NCBI RefSeq assembly: GCF_009363715.1
Contig: NZ_CP045404.1
Coordinates: 1,394,001 to 1,458,000 of the forward strand
DNA length: 64,000 nt
From: Roseovarius sp. THAF9
GTDB lineage: Bacteria > Pseudomonadota > Alphaproteobacteria > Rhodobacterales > Rhodobacteraceae
Direction of reading: 5' to 3'
The position numbers and the translations under genes were made by a program. This document shows, piece after piece, positions 8,933 through 16,917 of the stretch; position 1 is the stretch's first letter, and each line of letters opens with the position of its first letter. The notes beneath the pieces were generated by a model. It was not told the DNA's origin and did not search any database. It worked only from the letters and a program-made list of their open reading frames with translations.

Positions 8933-9439
8933 ATGGCCGAGATCAAAGACCCCGAGAACACGATCCTGATGGAGCTGAAGGACGGCACCGTGACGATCGA
9001 ACTTCTGCCCGACGTGGCTCCGGGCCATTGCGAGCGCATGAAGGAACTGGCGCGTTCCGGCCAGTATGACAACGTGGCCTTTCACCGGGTGATCGACGGC
9101 TTCATGGCTCAGACCGGCGATGTGGCCAACGGCAACATGGAAAAGGATTTCAATATCCGCAGCGCCGGCACCGGCGGCAGCGACCTGCCCAACCTCAAGG
9201 CAGAATTCTCGGGCGTCCCGCATGATCGCGGCACGCTGGGCGCGGCGCGCAGTCAGAACCCCGACAGCGCCAACAGCCAGTTCTTCATCAACTTCTCGGA
9301 CAACCATTTCCTCAACCGGCAATACACTGTCTATGGCCGCGTCATCGAGGGGATGGAGCATGTCGACGCCATCACCCGCGGCGAGCCGCCCGCAAGCCCC
9401 GACCGGATGATCAGCGTGAAGGTGGCCGCCGATGCTTAA
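8933..9439 (+). CDS. Peptidylprolyl isomerase, cyclophilin type, cytosolic
   Basis: This 168-residue cyclophilin catalyses cis-trans isomerisation of prolyl bonds. Family motifs are [15 protein letters not shown], the alanine-serine-rich active-site stretch [13 protein letters not shown], and [14 protein letters not shown]. No signal peptide is present, so it should act in the cytosol. AAGGAGG at 8921-8927 gives an excellent ribosome binding site. It overlaps the next gene, a secreted cyclophilin, by 8 bp. The two proteins share long identical segments, so the pair looks like a tandem duplication with one copy retargeted to the periplasm. Confidence 0.95.
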   Translation: MAEIKDPENTILMELKDGTVTIELLPDVAPGHCERMKELARSGQYDNVAFHRVIDGFMAQTGDVANGNMEKDFNIRSAGTGGSDLPNLKAEFSGVPHDRGTLGAARSQNPDSANSQFFINFSDNHFLNRQYTVYGRVIEGMEHVDAITRGEPPASPDRMISVKVAADA

Positions 9440-9977
9440 GCTCTCTGCACTTTTCACCCTGCTGGCCGCACCGGCCTTTGCCACTGGCCTTGAAATCGAG
9501 GTCGCGGGCGAGGCCAACGGCACGATCAAGGTCGACCTGCTGGAGGACGTGGCCCCCGGCCATGTCGAACAGATCACCGAACTGGCCCGCGAAGGCGCCT
9601 ACGACAACGTCGTCTTCCACCGCGTGATCGACGGCTTCATGGCGCAGACCGGCGACGTCGAATTCGGCAAGATGGGCGGCGATATGTCCATGGCCGGGCG
9701 CGGCGGCAGCGACCGCCCCGATCTGGCCGCCGAATTCTCGGACATCACCTTTGACCGCGGTGTTGTCGGCATGGCCCGCAGCCAGAGCCCCGACAGTGCC
9801 AACAGCCAGTTCTTCATCATGTTCGCGCCGGGCCCGTTTCTTGACGGGGAATACACCGTCGTGGGCCGCGTGACCGAGGGGCTGGACGTGCTGGACGACA
9901 TCAAGCGGGGCGAGGGCCCGAACGGCGCCGTCATCGGCCAGCCGGACCGCATGGTGTCCGTCACGGTGACGGAGTAA
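9432..9977 (+). CDS. Peptidylprolyl isomerase, cyclophilin type, periplasmic
   Basis: This 181-residue cyclophilin has an N-terminal signal peptide ([19 protein letters not shown], cleavage after AFA). It shares the [15 protein letters not shown] and [13 protein letters not shown] blocks with the preceding cytosolic gene. After export it should assist folding of periplasmic or outer-membrane proteins. Its ATG lies inside the last codons of the upstream gene, an 8-bp overlap that implies translational coupling. A short insertion near the C-terminus (KRGEGPNGAVIGQPD) is typical of the periplasmic group. The DUF4336 gene follows after 5 bp and is probably co-transcribed. Confidence 0.95.
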   Translation: MLKLSALFTLLAAPAFATGLEIEVAGEANGTIKVDLLEDVAPGHVEQITELAREGAYDNVVFHRVIDGFMAQTGDVEFGKMGGDMSMAGRGGSDRPDLAAEFSDITFDRGVVGMARSQSPDSANSQFFIMFAPGPFLDGEYTVVGRVTEGLDVLDDIKRGEGPNGAVIGQPDRMVSVTVTE

Positions 9978-9982
9978 GGCGC

Positions 9983-10780
9983 GTGACGGCCACGGGGTAC
10001 GAGCCGCTGAATGTGCTCAAACCCGTGGCCGACCGCATCTGGATCATCGACGGTGCGCCGGTGACGGTGATGGGCTTTCCTTTTCCCACCCGCGCCACGG
10101 TGATTCAGTTGGAGAACGGCGACCTGTGGGTGCATTCTCCGACCCCGCTCACCAACGATCTGAAGGATGCCCTGGCGGTGCTGGGGCCGGTGCGACATCT
10201 CGTTGCGCCGAACCAGTTCCACTTTCTGCACATTCCCGAATGGGCGCGTGCCTATCCCGACGCGGCCTTCTGGATGGCACCGGGTACGAAGGAACGGGCG
10301 GCAAAGCACGGGGTCGGCCTGCCGAACGGGCAGGAATTACAGCCCCGAGAGGCACAAGAACCCTGGGCCGAGCAGATCGACCAGCTTTTGGTGCGCGGCA
10401 GCCGGACGCACAAGGAGCTCGCGTTCTTTCACAAGTCGTCGACCACGACCATCCTGACCGACCTGATCGAGGCTTTCGAGACCGGCAAGCTGCCGGCCCG
10501 GTGCCGGCCCTTCGTGTGGCTGAACGGGATCGACGATCACGACGGCAAGACACCGCCGCTGATCCGCTGGACCTTTAGCGACAAACAGGCGTTCGCCGAG
10601 GATATCGAGACGATTGTCGGCTGGGGCGCGCGGCGCGTGATCATCGCCCACGGGCGCTGGTATGATCGCGACGGCACGGCAGAGTTGGAGCGCGCCTTTC
10701 GCAAGTTGCTGGCGCCGCGCCAATGGGATCGCGCGATGCGGGACATGAAAGCCCGCGAAAGGGACGACGATCCGACCTAG
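9983..10780 (+). CDS. DUF4336 domain protein, metallo-beta-lactamase-like
   Basis: This 265-residue protein matches the DUF4336 family, a distant branch of the metallo-beta-lactamase fold. Recognisable parts are WIIDGAPVTVMGFPFPTRATV, WVHSPTPL, the histidine-rich VAPNQFHFLHIPEW and AHGRWYDRDG. The classical HxHxDH zinc motif is not intact, so hydrolytic activity is uncertain. The function is unknown. It begins 5 bp after the periplasmic cyclophilin, so it is likely the last gene of that transcript, and it converges on the amino acid transporter operon 45 bp downstream. No signal peptide is present. Confidence 0.82.
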   Translation: MTATGYEPLNVLKPVADRIWIIDGAPVTVMGFPFPTRATVIQLENGDLWVHSPTPLTNDLKDALAVLGPVRHLVAPNQFHFLHIPEWARAYPDAAFWMAPGTKERAAKHGVGLPNGQELQPREAQEPWAEQIDQLLVRGSRTHKELAFFHKSSTTTILTDLIEAFETGKLPARCRPFVWLNGIDDHDGKTPPLIRWTFSDKQAFAEDIETIVGWGARRVIIAHGRWYDRDGTAELERAFRKLLAPRQWDRAMRDMKARERDDDPT

Positions 10781-10825
10781 GGCGGGCGCGGCAGGTTGGC
10801 GCAGTCCTGCAAAGCTGGATCGGCC

Positions 10826-11632
10826 TCAGCGAATGATGTTCGGGCGAAACCGCATGCGGGCGCGGCGTTCCTGGGGCAGGTGACGGTTCAGCCGCCGGTT
10901 CGCCAGGCCGAAGACGGAGATCACCGCCAGTGTCAGCAGGATGAAATACCCTGCCAGGATCGGGTACGGCACGAACGGGTTGAACGTCTTGTCGGCGAAG
11001 TAATTCGCGTAATAGAGCGCGTCGCCCCGTTGCTGCCACGCCGGGAAGGCCGAGAAGAAGACCAGAGTGGTCGCGTGGAAAAGAAAGATCGCCTCGTTTG
11101 TGTAGGCGGGCCAGGCCAGACGCAGCATGGTGGGCCAGATGATCCGCCGAAACCGGGTGAACCCCGAGAACCCGTAGGCATCCGCCGCCTCGACCTCGCC
11201 CTTGGGGATCGAGCGCAAGGCGCCGTAGAAGATCTCACCCGAATAGGCGGCGGTGTTGAGGAAAAGCACGATCAACGCGCCCAGCCAGGCAGCTGTAAAC
11301 GCATCAAAGACCGGATAAACGGACTTGAGGTTCAGAAAGGCCGCGTAGGCGAAGAAGAACTGTATGAAGAGCGGCGAACCCCGGAAAATGTAGATGAACC
11401 AAGCCGATGGCTTTTGCAGCAGGCGGTTGGGCGAAGCCTTGCCCACGGCCACCAGTGTCGCGAGGCCAAAGCCGAGGATGATCGCCAGGACGCCGAAATA
11501 GATGTTCCAGATCATGCCCGAACCGATCAGCGTGACCTGCTGGCAGAGGGTGAAGTCCTCGCGCGGCAACAGGCGTTCCCCCAAACCGATGGAGCGCAGC
11601 GCGTAATCCTGGATGGTTTGCCAACAGCTCAT
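10826..11632 (-). CDS. Polar amino acid ABC transporter permease (HisM-like)
   Basis: This 268-residue inner-membrane permease has about five hydrophobic segments and the EAA coupling loop (EVEAADAYGFSGFTRFRRIIWP near the middle) that contacts the ATPase. FIYIFRGSPLFIQFFF is typical of the histidine/arginine/ornithine permease family. The start at 11632 overlaps the stop of the upstream permease by ATGA. A longer frame to 12226 is a shadow of that gene. It works as a heterodimer with the neighbouring permease, the binding protein and the ATPase to import polar, probably basic, amino acids. It is the last gene of the minus-strand operon. Confidence 0.92.
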   Translation of the reverse strand: MSCWQTIQDYALRSIGLGERLLPREDFTLCQQVTLIGSGMIWNIYFGVLAIILGFGLATLVAVGKASPNRLLQKPSAWFIYIFRGSPLFIQFFFAYAAFLNLKSVYPVFDAFTAAWLGALIVLFLNTAAYSGEIFYGALRSIPKGEVEAADAYGFSGFTRFRRIIWPTMLRLAWPAYTNEAIFLFHATTLVFFSAFPAWQQRGDALYYANYFADKTFNPFVPYPILAGYFILLTLAVISVFGLANRRLNRHLPQERRARMRFRPNIIR

Positions 11633-12516
11633 CACGCCGCCGCCTTTCGCAGGGCTTCGCCGCCTGTCGTGGCCTGGCCGTGCGACAACTTGATCATCAG
11701 CCGGTCCAGCACGATCTCGGACACCCGCGTCAGGCCAAGGTAAAAGACCAGCAGCGCCAGGAAATACCACATACGCCAGTCGCCATGCGGGTAATCGGTG
11801 AACTTCGGCAGCGCGGTTCCGGCTAGTTCCCGCGCCCAGTACACAATATCCTCGACGCCCAGCAGGAACAGAAGCGGAGTTGCCTTGGTCAGCACCATCC
11901 AGACATTGCTGAGCCCGGGCAGGGCATAGACCCACATTTGCGGCACGAGGATGCGCCAGAAACTCTGGCGCGGGGTCATACCGTAGGCCTCGGCGGTTTC
12001 GATCTGGCCGCGCGGCACGGTGCGCATCGCGCCGTGAATCACGTTGCCCGCGAATGCGCCGAACACCAGCGCAAAGGTCAGCACGGCAAGGAAGAAACCG
12101 TAGATCTCGTGCACCCATTGGTCCGCCTCGCCCAAGGGCATCTTGGCGGCCTGGCATACGATGAAGTCGTTGCCTTGGCGGATGGGTTGGTCCCAGTCCG
12201 GACATTTGATCTTGTGCCGGACCCATTCAAACCCCTGGTCCAACGCGATGACAAAGAATAGGAAAAACGCTGTGTCGGGCACGCCGCGCACGAGGTTGAT
12301 ATAGCCATGTGCCAGCCACGCCAGGGGCCGGAATTTTGAGCGTGCGGCGGTGGCGGCACCGAAGCCGAAGGCCAATGCAGTAGGCGCCGTGATGGCCAGC
12401 AGCACCAGCACAAGCCCGACGGCAAAGTAGAGATTGGCGTGTTTGGCGGTGGTCAGATAGCAGGCAAGCCACTGAACATCGCCAAGGACCGAGGGGTCGG
12501 TGCAGAACTCAAACAT
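11632..12516 (-). CDS. Polar amino acid ABC transporter permease (HisQ-like)
   Basis: This 294-residue inner-membrane permease is the partner of the next gene. It has the NLVRGVPDTAFFLFF segment and the EAA loop (QIETAEAYGMTPRQSFWRILVPQ). It is longer than most HisQ proteins because of a soluble insertion between membrane segments (FEWVRHKIKCPDWDQPIRQ), which probably lies in the periplasm. It is separated from the binding-protein gene by 138 bp containing a strong hairpin, which may lower permease expression relative to the binding protein. Its stop overlaps the downstream permease start. Confidence 0.92.
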   Translation of the reverse strand: MFEFCTDPSVLGDVQWLACYLTTAKHANLYFAVGLVLVLLAITAPTALAFGFGAATAARSKFRPLAWLAHGYINLVRGVPDTAFFLFFVIALDQGFEWVRHKIKCPDWDQPIRQGNDFIVCQAAKMPLGEADQWVHEIYGFFLAVLTFALVFGAFAGNVIHGAMRTVPRGQIETAEAYGMTPRQSFWRILVPQMWVYALPGLSNVWMVLTKATPLLFLLGVEDIVYWARELAGTALPKFTDYPHGDWRMWYFLALLVFYLGLTRVSEIVLDRLMIKLSHGQATTGGEALRKAAA

Positions 12517-12618
12517 CGCGGGTCTCCGCGGCCCGGCCCAAGGGCGAAGGCCCGCGCGTGACGCCGGGCGTGAAGATGCGCGTGGTGTCGGCCATGTGTC
12601 CCCGTCCGGCCCAAAGCG

Positions 12619-12643
12619 CGCGCCCCGGAATGCCCGGGGCGCG
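12619..12643 (-). promoter_or_regulatory. Intercistronic stabilising hairpin
   Basis: A perfect 10-bp stem (CGCGCCCCGG pairing with CCGGGGCGCG) with a 5-base loop lies 11 bp after the binding-protein stop. No T-run follows on the minus strand, so it is probably an mRNA 3'-end protector or partial attenuator rather than a full terminator. Such hairpins commonly let binding proteins be made in excess of their permeases. Confidence 0.6.
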
Positions 12644-12654
12644 ACTGTTTCAGC

Positions 12655-13377
12655 TTATTCGAAAGTCGAGGCGACTTCCCATTTCTTGATCAGCTCGTTC
12701 AGGCTGCCATCGTCCTTCATCGACTGGATGGCGGCGTTAAACGTTTCTTTCAGCTCGGTGTCGGACTCACGAAGGCCCATGCCCACACCACCGCCCAGCG
12801 GCACGTCGTCGCCGACGAACATCATATCGCTGTCCTCGGCCACGATGGGCGCAAGGAAGGATTTGTCGGCCAGAACCGCGTCGGCCTCGCCGTTACGAAC
12901 GGCGGCGATGGTTTCCTCGGGTGTCGCGAACTCCACCAGCGTCGCACCGGATTCGGCGACATAACCGGCGTGGATTGTACCGGTTTGCGCGGCGATCACG
13001 CCGCCCTCTAAATCGACGCTGTCGGACATGGCGGCATAGCCTGACGGGTCCGGCGGCGTGTAGTTCTGGGTGAAGTCGATGACCTCGTCACGCTCGTCGG
13101 TGATCGACATACCCGCGATGATGGCATCATAGTTGCCGCCCACCAGGTTGGGGATGATCGAATCCCAGTCGTTCTTGACCCATTCGCAGGTCAGTTCGGC
13201 CCGCGTGCACAGCTCGTCGCCCAGCTCGCGCTCGAAGCCGTCGATCTCGCCAGCGTCGTTAACGAAATTCCACGGCGCATAGGCGCCTTCGGTGCCCAGG
13301 CGTATCGTCTTGTCCTGGGCCATCGCCATGCCGCCGGCAAGTGCTGCGGCAAGTGTGGAAAGAACTAGCTTTTTCAT
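12655..13377 (-). CDS. Amino acid ABC transporter substrate-binding protein
   Basis: This 240-residue periplasmic solute receptor of the basic/polar amino acid family (SBP_bac_3) has a signal peptide MKKLVLSTLAAALAGGMAMA. The mature start DKTIRLGTEGAYAPWNF is the family signature, followed by GFERELGDELC and ITDERDEVIDFTQNY. The lysine/arginine/ornithine receptors are the nearest well-known relatives, so a basic amino acid is the likely ligand, but opine or histidine receptors look similar. It follows the ATPase gene after 29 bp and precedes two permeases, completing the importer. AGGGAGACAC upstream gives a good ribosome binding site. Confidence 0.93.
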   Translation of the reverse strand: MKKLVLSTLAAALAGGMAMAQDKTIRLGTEGAYAPWNFVNDAGEIDGFERELGDELCTRAELTCEWVKNDWDSIIPNLVGGNYDAIIAGMSITDERDEVIDFTQNYTPPDPSGYAAMSDSVDLEGGVIAAQTGTIHAGYVAESGATLVEFATPEETIAAVRNGEADAVLADKSFLAPIVAEDSDMMFVGDDVPLGGGVGMGLRESDTELKETFNAAIQSMKDDGSLNELIKKWEVASTFE

Positions 13378-13406
13378 AAGTGTCTCCCTTGCTTGGTTCT
13401 TTTGGT

Positions 13407-14183
13407 TCAGGCGGCCATCGTCGAGCTGAGAAACTGACGCAGCCGCTCGGATTTCGGGGACCCGAAGAGCGTCTCCGGATCACCTTCTTCTTCGATCAGG
13501 CCCTGATGCAGGAATATGACGTGGTCGGACACGTCCTGGGCCATCTTCATGTCGTGGGTCACGATCATCATGGTCCGCCCCTCGGCGGCCAGGTCCTTGA
13601 TCACGCGCACGACTTCCTGTTCCAGTTCGGGGTCGAGCGCCGAGGTGGGTTCGTCAAACAAAAGCGCCTCGGGTTCCATGCAAAGCGCGCGCGCGATGGC
13701 GGCGCGCTGCTGCTGACCGCCCGACAGCTGTGCGGGATAGACATCGCACTTGTCGCCGATGCCAACTTTTTCGAGATATCCGCGCGCAGCCTTCTCGACC
13801 TCTGCCTTTGGGCGGCCCAGCACGGTCACAGGCGCCTCCATCACGTTTTGCAGGATGGTCAGATGCGCCCACAGGTTGAACTGCTGGAACACCATCGACA
13901 GGTTCGTACGGATCCGCAGCACCTGCTTGGAGTCTGCCGGGTGTCGATTCAGGCCAGATCCTTTCCAGATCACCGGCTCGCCCTTGAACAGGATGTCTCC
14001 CTGCTGGCTGTCTTCGAGCAGGTTGGCGCAGCGCAAAATCGTGGATTTGCCAGACCCTGAGGAGCCGATGAGCGACACCACGCTGCCCTTGAGCGCCGTG
14101 ATGTCGACGCCCTTGATGACCTCAAGGCTGCCATAGGCCTTGTGCAGATTGCGGATCTCGATGACGGGTTTTTCGTCAGGCAA
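13407..14183 (-). CDS. Amino acid ABC transporter ATP-binding protein (HisP-like)
   Basis: This 258-residue cytoplasmic ATPase carries Walker A GSSGSGKST near residue 40, the signature LSGGQQQR, Walker B ALLFDEPTSALD and the switch histidine in MMIVTHDM. The extra segment between Walker A and the signature (GLNRHPADSKQVLRIRT) is characteristic of HisP-type ATPases. It is the first gene of the four-gene importer operon on the minus strand, so the promoter should lie in the AT-richer 146-bp gap upstream (14184-14329). Confidence 0.94.
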   Translation of the reverse strand: MPDEKPVIEIRNLHKAYGSLEVIKGVDITALKGSVVSLIGSSGSGKSTILRCANLLEDSQQGDILFKGEPVIWKGSGLNRHPADSKQVLRIRTNLSMVFQQFNLWAHLTILQNVMEAPVTVLGRPKAEVEKAARGYLEKVGIGDKCDVYPAQLSGGQQQRAAIARALCMEPEALLFDEPTSALDPELEQEVVRVIKDLAAEGRTMMIVTHDMKMAQDVSDHVIFLHQGLIEEEGDPETLFGSPKSERLRQFLSSTMAA

Positions 14184-14329
14184 AGGCAGCTTCCGGTTTG
14201 CAGGTCAGGCAGTCACACCGGACAATAGGACAGCAATTCTGGGCCAATGCAACTTGCAAAACGATGTTTTTTCGTCCGTTTCGTACGGATTGCCCGGGTT
14301 TTGGGCGAATGCGGCGGGGTACCGTGGCG

Positions 14330-15070
14330 TCAAGCGGGCGGCGGGGCCGGGGTTTGCACCGCCAGGTAAGCCGCGGGCGGTAGGCGCACGATCCCGCGCA
14401 GGTCTAGGGCGTCGCGCGTCTCGCTTGGCAAGACCTCGACCGCAGTCTGAAGGGCAGTGAAGATCGCGTCGGCGTCCTGTCCATTCGCCGTGATGAAGGG
14501 CAGCGCGGGTGTGGGCGGTGTCGCGGCAATGACGTGCAGCTTGTCTGCGAAGCTGTCATAGCGCTGCATCAGCTGCCAGCTTTGCGCGTCGAGCGCGGCC
14601 AGATCGGCCTGACCTTCCGCCACGGCGTGGGCCGAGACCTGATGGCTGCCGGTGCGCCGCGTGTCGGCGAAGGCGAAACCGCGCGCTTCGGCATAGGCGC
14701 CGGGAGCGGCCCAGCCGCTTTGCGACATCGGTTCGTTATAGGCGAAGCGCGCAGCGGAAAATTCGGCCGGATCGCTGCGGGGATCGTCCTTGCGCGCCAC
14801 GAAGACCGAGCGATATTCGCCGGGTCCACACCCATCCAGTCCGAAATCCGGCGTGCCGACGATCCGAACCTTGCCATGCAGGCGGGCGCGGTAGGGGTAT
14901 CCGCAGGTCTGAGACAGCAATAGATCGGGGGATTGCCATTGGTCCCATGGGTCGCCCTCGCGCGTCAGTGTTTCGGGACCGCGTCCAAGCGCCTGTCTTA
15001 TCGCCTGCCAGAAGCTGTCCGTCGCCGCCCTGATCTCAGGCCGATCGTGCATCGGCAGGCTGGCGATCAT
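14330..15070 (-). CDS. PhnD/SsuA-type substrate-binding fold protein, no signal peptide
   Basis: This 246-residue protein resembles the periplasmic phosphate/phosphonate-binding group (PhnD-like): MIASLPMHDRPEIRAATDSFW, then LLLSQTCGYPYRARLHGKVRIVGTP and EYRSVFVARKDDPR. Relatives normally carry a secretion signal, and this one does not, so it may act in the cytosol. No permease or ATPase is nearby. Its start overlaps the stop of a TerB-like gene by ATGA, and AGAAGGA gives a good ribosome binding site. Coupling to two TerB-like genes suggests a role other than uptake. The ligand is unknown. Confidence 0.78.
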   Translation of the reverse strand: MIASLPMHDRPEIRAATDSFWQAIRQALGRGPETLTREGDPWDQWQSPDLLLSQTCGYPYRARLHGKVRIVGTPDFGLDGCGPGEYRSVFVARKDDPRSDPAEFSAARFAYNEPMSQSGWAAPGAYAEARGFAFADTRRTGSHQVSAHAVAEGQADLAALDAQSWQLMQRYDSFADKLHVIAATPPTPALPFITANGQDADAIFTALQTAVEVLPSETRDALDLRGIVRLPPAAYLAVQTPAPPPA

Positions 15071-15504
15071 TCCTTCTCCTGGCGTTGGCGGGCAAGAGCG
15101 CTGTCCATGTCGGTCACGCCGAGGAAGTTCGACGCCATCCGGATGATCGCGTCCTCGCTTGCATCGCGCTCGCCATCGGCCAGCGCCACTTGCCACAGAG
15201 CCTCGATCACGCGCAGGCGGTCGTCATAGGCCACGGCGTCCTTGATGGCACGGGTAAAGCGCACGGTGTCCGGCGCTTCGCCTTCCAACTGCTCGGCCTG
15301 CTCCAGCAACGCGCCAGCATCCGCTTCGGACAACTTGTAGCGTCTTTGCGCAATGGCGAGTATACGCTGCCGCTCCTCCGCATCGAAATGCCCGTCCGAT
15401 CGAGCGATGCGCACCAGCAGAGCCGTCAGCGCCAGCCGGGCATCCTCGTGGGGCAGGGTTTCGGGCGTCGAGTCGGTGAGTTTTTTCAGAAAATCAGCAA
15501 ACAT
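15067..15504 (-). CDS. TerB-like protein (tellurite-resistance TerB family), copy 2
   Basis: This 145-residue all-helical acidic protein of the TerB/DUF533-like family includes LALTALLVRIARSDGHFDAEER and VIEALWQVALADGERDASED. These are the two acidic helix-loop repeats thought to bind metal in TerB. It is not part of a ter operon, so tellurite resistance should not be assumed. It is a paralog of the gene at 15562-16029, 57 bp upstream, and overlaps the PhnD-like gene downstream by 4 bp. Confidence 0.8.
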   Translation of the reverse strand: MFADFLKKLTDSTPETLPHEDARLALTALLVRIARSDGHFDAEERQRILAIAQRRYKLSEADAGALLEQAEQLEGEAPDTVRFTRAIKDAVAYDDRLRVIEALWQVALADGERDASEDAIIRMASNFLGVTDMDSALARQRQEKE

Positions 15505-15561
15505 GAAGGGGATATAGGCAACCCACCCGCCGCCGCCAACGAGAATCTGCGCGCCGGGACG

Positions 15562-16029
15562 CTATTGGCTGCCACCCAGTTCGGTTTCGGCCCGGGCGCG
15601 TGCGGCGTCGCTGTCATCGGGCGACAGGCCAAGCGTTTGGCGCACGTCTTCCAGCACTTCCAGTTCTTCTTCGCGCCGGACGCCATCGGCCAGCGTCACT
15701 TCCCACAGCGCTTCGAGAGCGTCGACACGCGCGGCAAAGCTGATCGTTTTGCGAAGGATGTCGCCGAATTTCTCGGTGTCGGGTGCATCGCGCTCCAGCC
15801 GCTCGGAGGTCGCGCGCATCTTGGCCGCCTCGATCGGCCCAAGTCCGAATAACCGGCCCAGCAGCAGGTCGATCCGGTGGACCTCTGCAAACTTGTAGCT
15901 GTGATCAGACATCGCCACGCGCACCATCAGCGCACCAAGCGCCAGCTTTTCGTCGGGGGCGGGCAGGGGCGCCGGTTCGGGCGCGTCGAACGCGTGCAGC
16001 AAACGGTGAAGCAGCGAGGCTTTTTCCAT
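15562..16029 (-). CDS. TerB-like protein, copy 1
   Basis: This 155-residue paralog of the next gene has KLALGALMVRVAMSDHSYKFAE and VDALEALWEVTLADGVRREEE as counterparts of the acidic repeats. The first repeat is altered (SDHSYKFAEV instead of SDGHFDAEE), so one metal site may be lost. It is the first gene of a three-gene minus-strand operon with the second TerB-like gene and the PhnD-like gene. The start at 16029 fits the alignment with its paralog. The roughly 195-bp gap to the divergent gene should hold promoters for both directions. Confidence 0.78.
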   Translation of the reverse strand: MEKASLLHRLLHAFDAPEPAPLPAPDEKLALGALMVRVAMSDHSYKFAEVHRIDLLLGRLFGLGPIEAAKMRATSERLERDAPDTEKFGDILRKTISFAARVDALEALWEVTLADGVRREEELEVLEDVRQTLGLSPDDSDAARARAETELGGSQ

Positions 16030-16224
16030 GGGGCGGCTCCGTGTATCAAAGATCGTTTGGTCACGTTTACAGCGTCAGCTGTAAGCAGGAAAACAAAATT
16101 GCAGGCGTAAATCCGCGCATCGGTGGCGGACGCCGGAAACGTGACACATTTGCTCCCAACAAACGGCATGTTCGCGCGTCACGTTGCAGTCATCCGCATG
16201 ATATCCTCGAGTGTGAAGCCCACC

Positions 16225-16848
16225 ATGCCTCGTAACGTTGCAAAGCCTGCTGCCACCGTTTGGACCGCCGCCCCGGAGGAGCAGCTGTCCTATCTGCGCG
16301 GCTGTACGCAAGTCCAGGCGCGCCGCTTTCTTCGGGCTTACGACTGGTCCGGCGACCCTCGGAGGGTAATTGGCTGGGGCATGGCACAGAAGTTCATGGA
16401 TTTGGGCACGGCGCTGACCGTATTTCTCAATGGCGAGCCGCATCGTTTCAACTATATGCCGAAACGCGAGATACCCGAGGAACTGGCCGGCACAGCGCTC
16501 ATGCTGGACTCGATCTGCCTGCGGCTGAATTCCGGGTTCTATCTGGTGTGGCCCGATCAGGACGTTGAAGATCGTTCGCGGATCATGAGATGGCTCGAAA
16601 CACAGGCCGAGGACCGGCAGGAAGGCCGGCAGGGCCGCTATATTCTGGACGAACGAATCGTCGCGACGCTTCTGGAGAATGAGCTGCGCCTCGACCGCGC
16701 GGCCGAAACGGCCGTCTACCACGAAAGCCGCTCGCTGTTGCGGGACCTGTTCAGCCCGGTGCTCGAACTTGGTGTCTCGCGTCGGATGCTGCGCTTTCAT
16801 CCGCCTCAAGAAGACCCCAACGACGATCTGACGAACCTGCGGTTCTGA
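16225..16848 (+). CDS. DUF4274-like hypothetical protein
   Basis: This protein of about 207 residues is of uncertain family. The segment FLRAYDWSGDPRRVIGWG and the following MDLGTALTVFLNGEP resemble DUF4274, where a WDDG-type turn precedes DLGTALMxF. The rest is helical and charged, with no membrane segment. The start at 16225 (MPRNVAKP) is preferred because the upstream in-frame residues lack conservation-like composition, although ATG codons at 16198 and 16123 are possible. It is divergent from the TerB operon and convergent with the outer-membrane protein gene, with a bidirectional terminator after it. Confidence 0.65.
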   Translation: MPRNVAKPAATVWTAAPEEQLSYLRGCTQVQARRFLRAYDWSGDPRRVIGWGMAQKFMDLGTALTVFLNGEPHRFNYMPKREIPEELAGTALMLDSICLRLNSGFYLVWPDQDVEDRSRIMRWLETQAEDRQEGRQGRYILDERIVATLLENELRLDRAAETAVYHESRSLLRDLFSPVLELGVSRRMLRFHPPQEDPNDDLTNLRF

Positions 16849-16870
16849 CCGCGTCGGACCGCAACGACGA

Positions 16871-16895
16871 CAAGGCGCCCTGCGCAGGCGCCTTG
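16871..16895. terminator. Bidirectional hairpin between convergent genes
   Basis: Arms CAAGGCGCC and GGCGCCTTG (9 bp) enclose a 7-base loop between the DUF4274-like gene (plus) and the outer-membrane protein gene (minus). T-runs are weak, so termination may be partial. Confidence 0.55.
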
Positions 16896-16917
16896 AATAT
16901 GTCTGCGAAATAGTGCT

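Noticed and set aside
14330..16029. Tellurite resistance locus
   Set aside because: TerB-like folds alone do not imply tellurite resistance, and no terC, terD or terZ-like gene is present.
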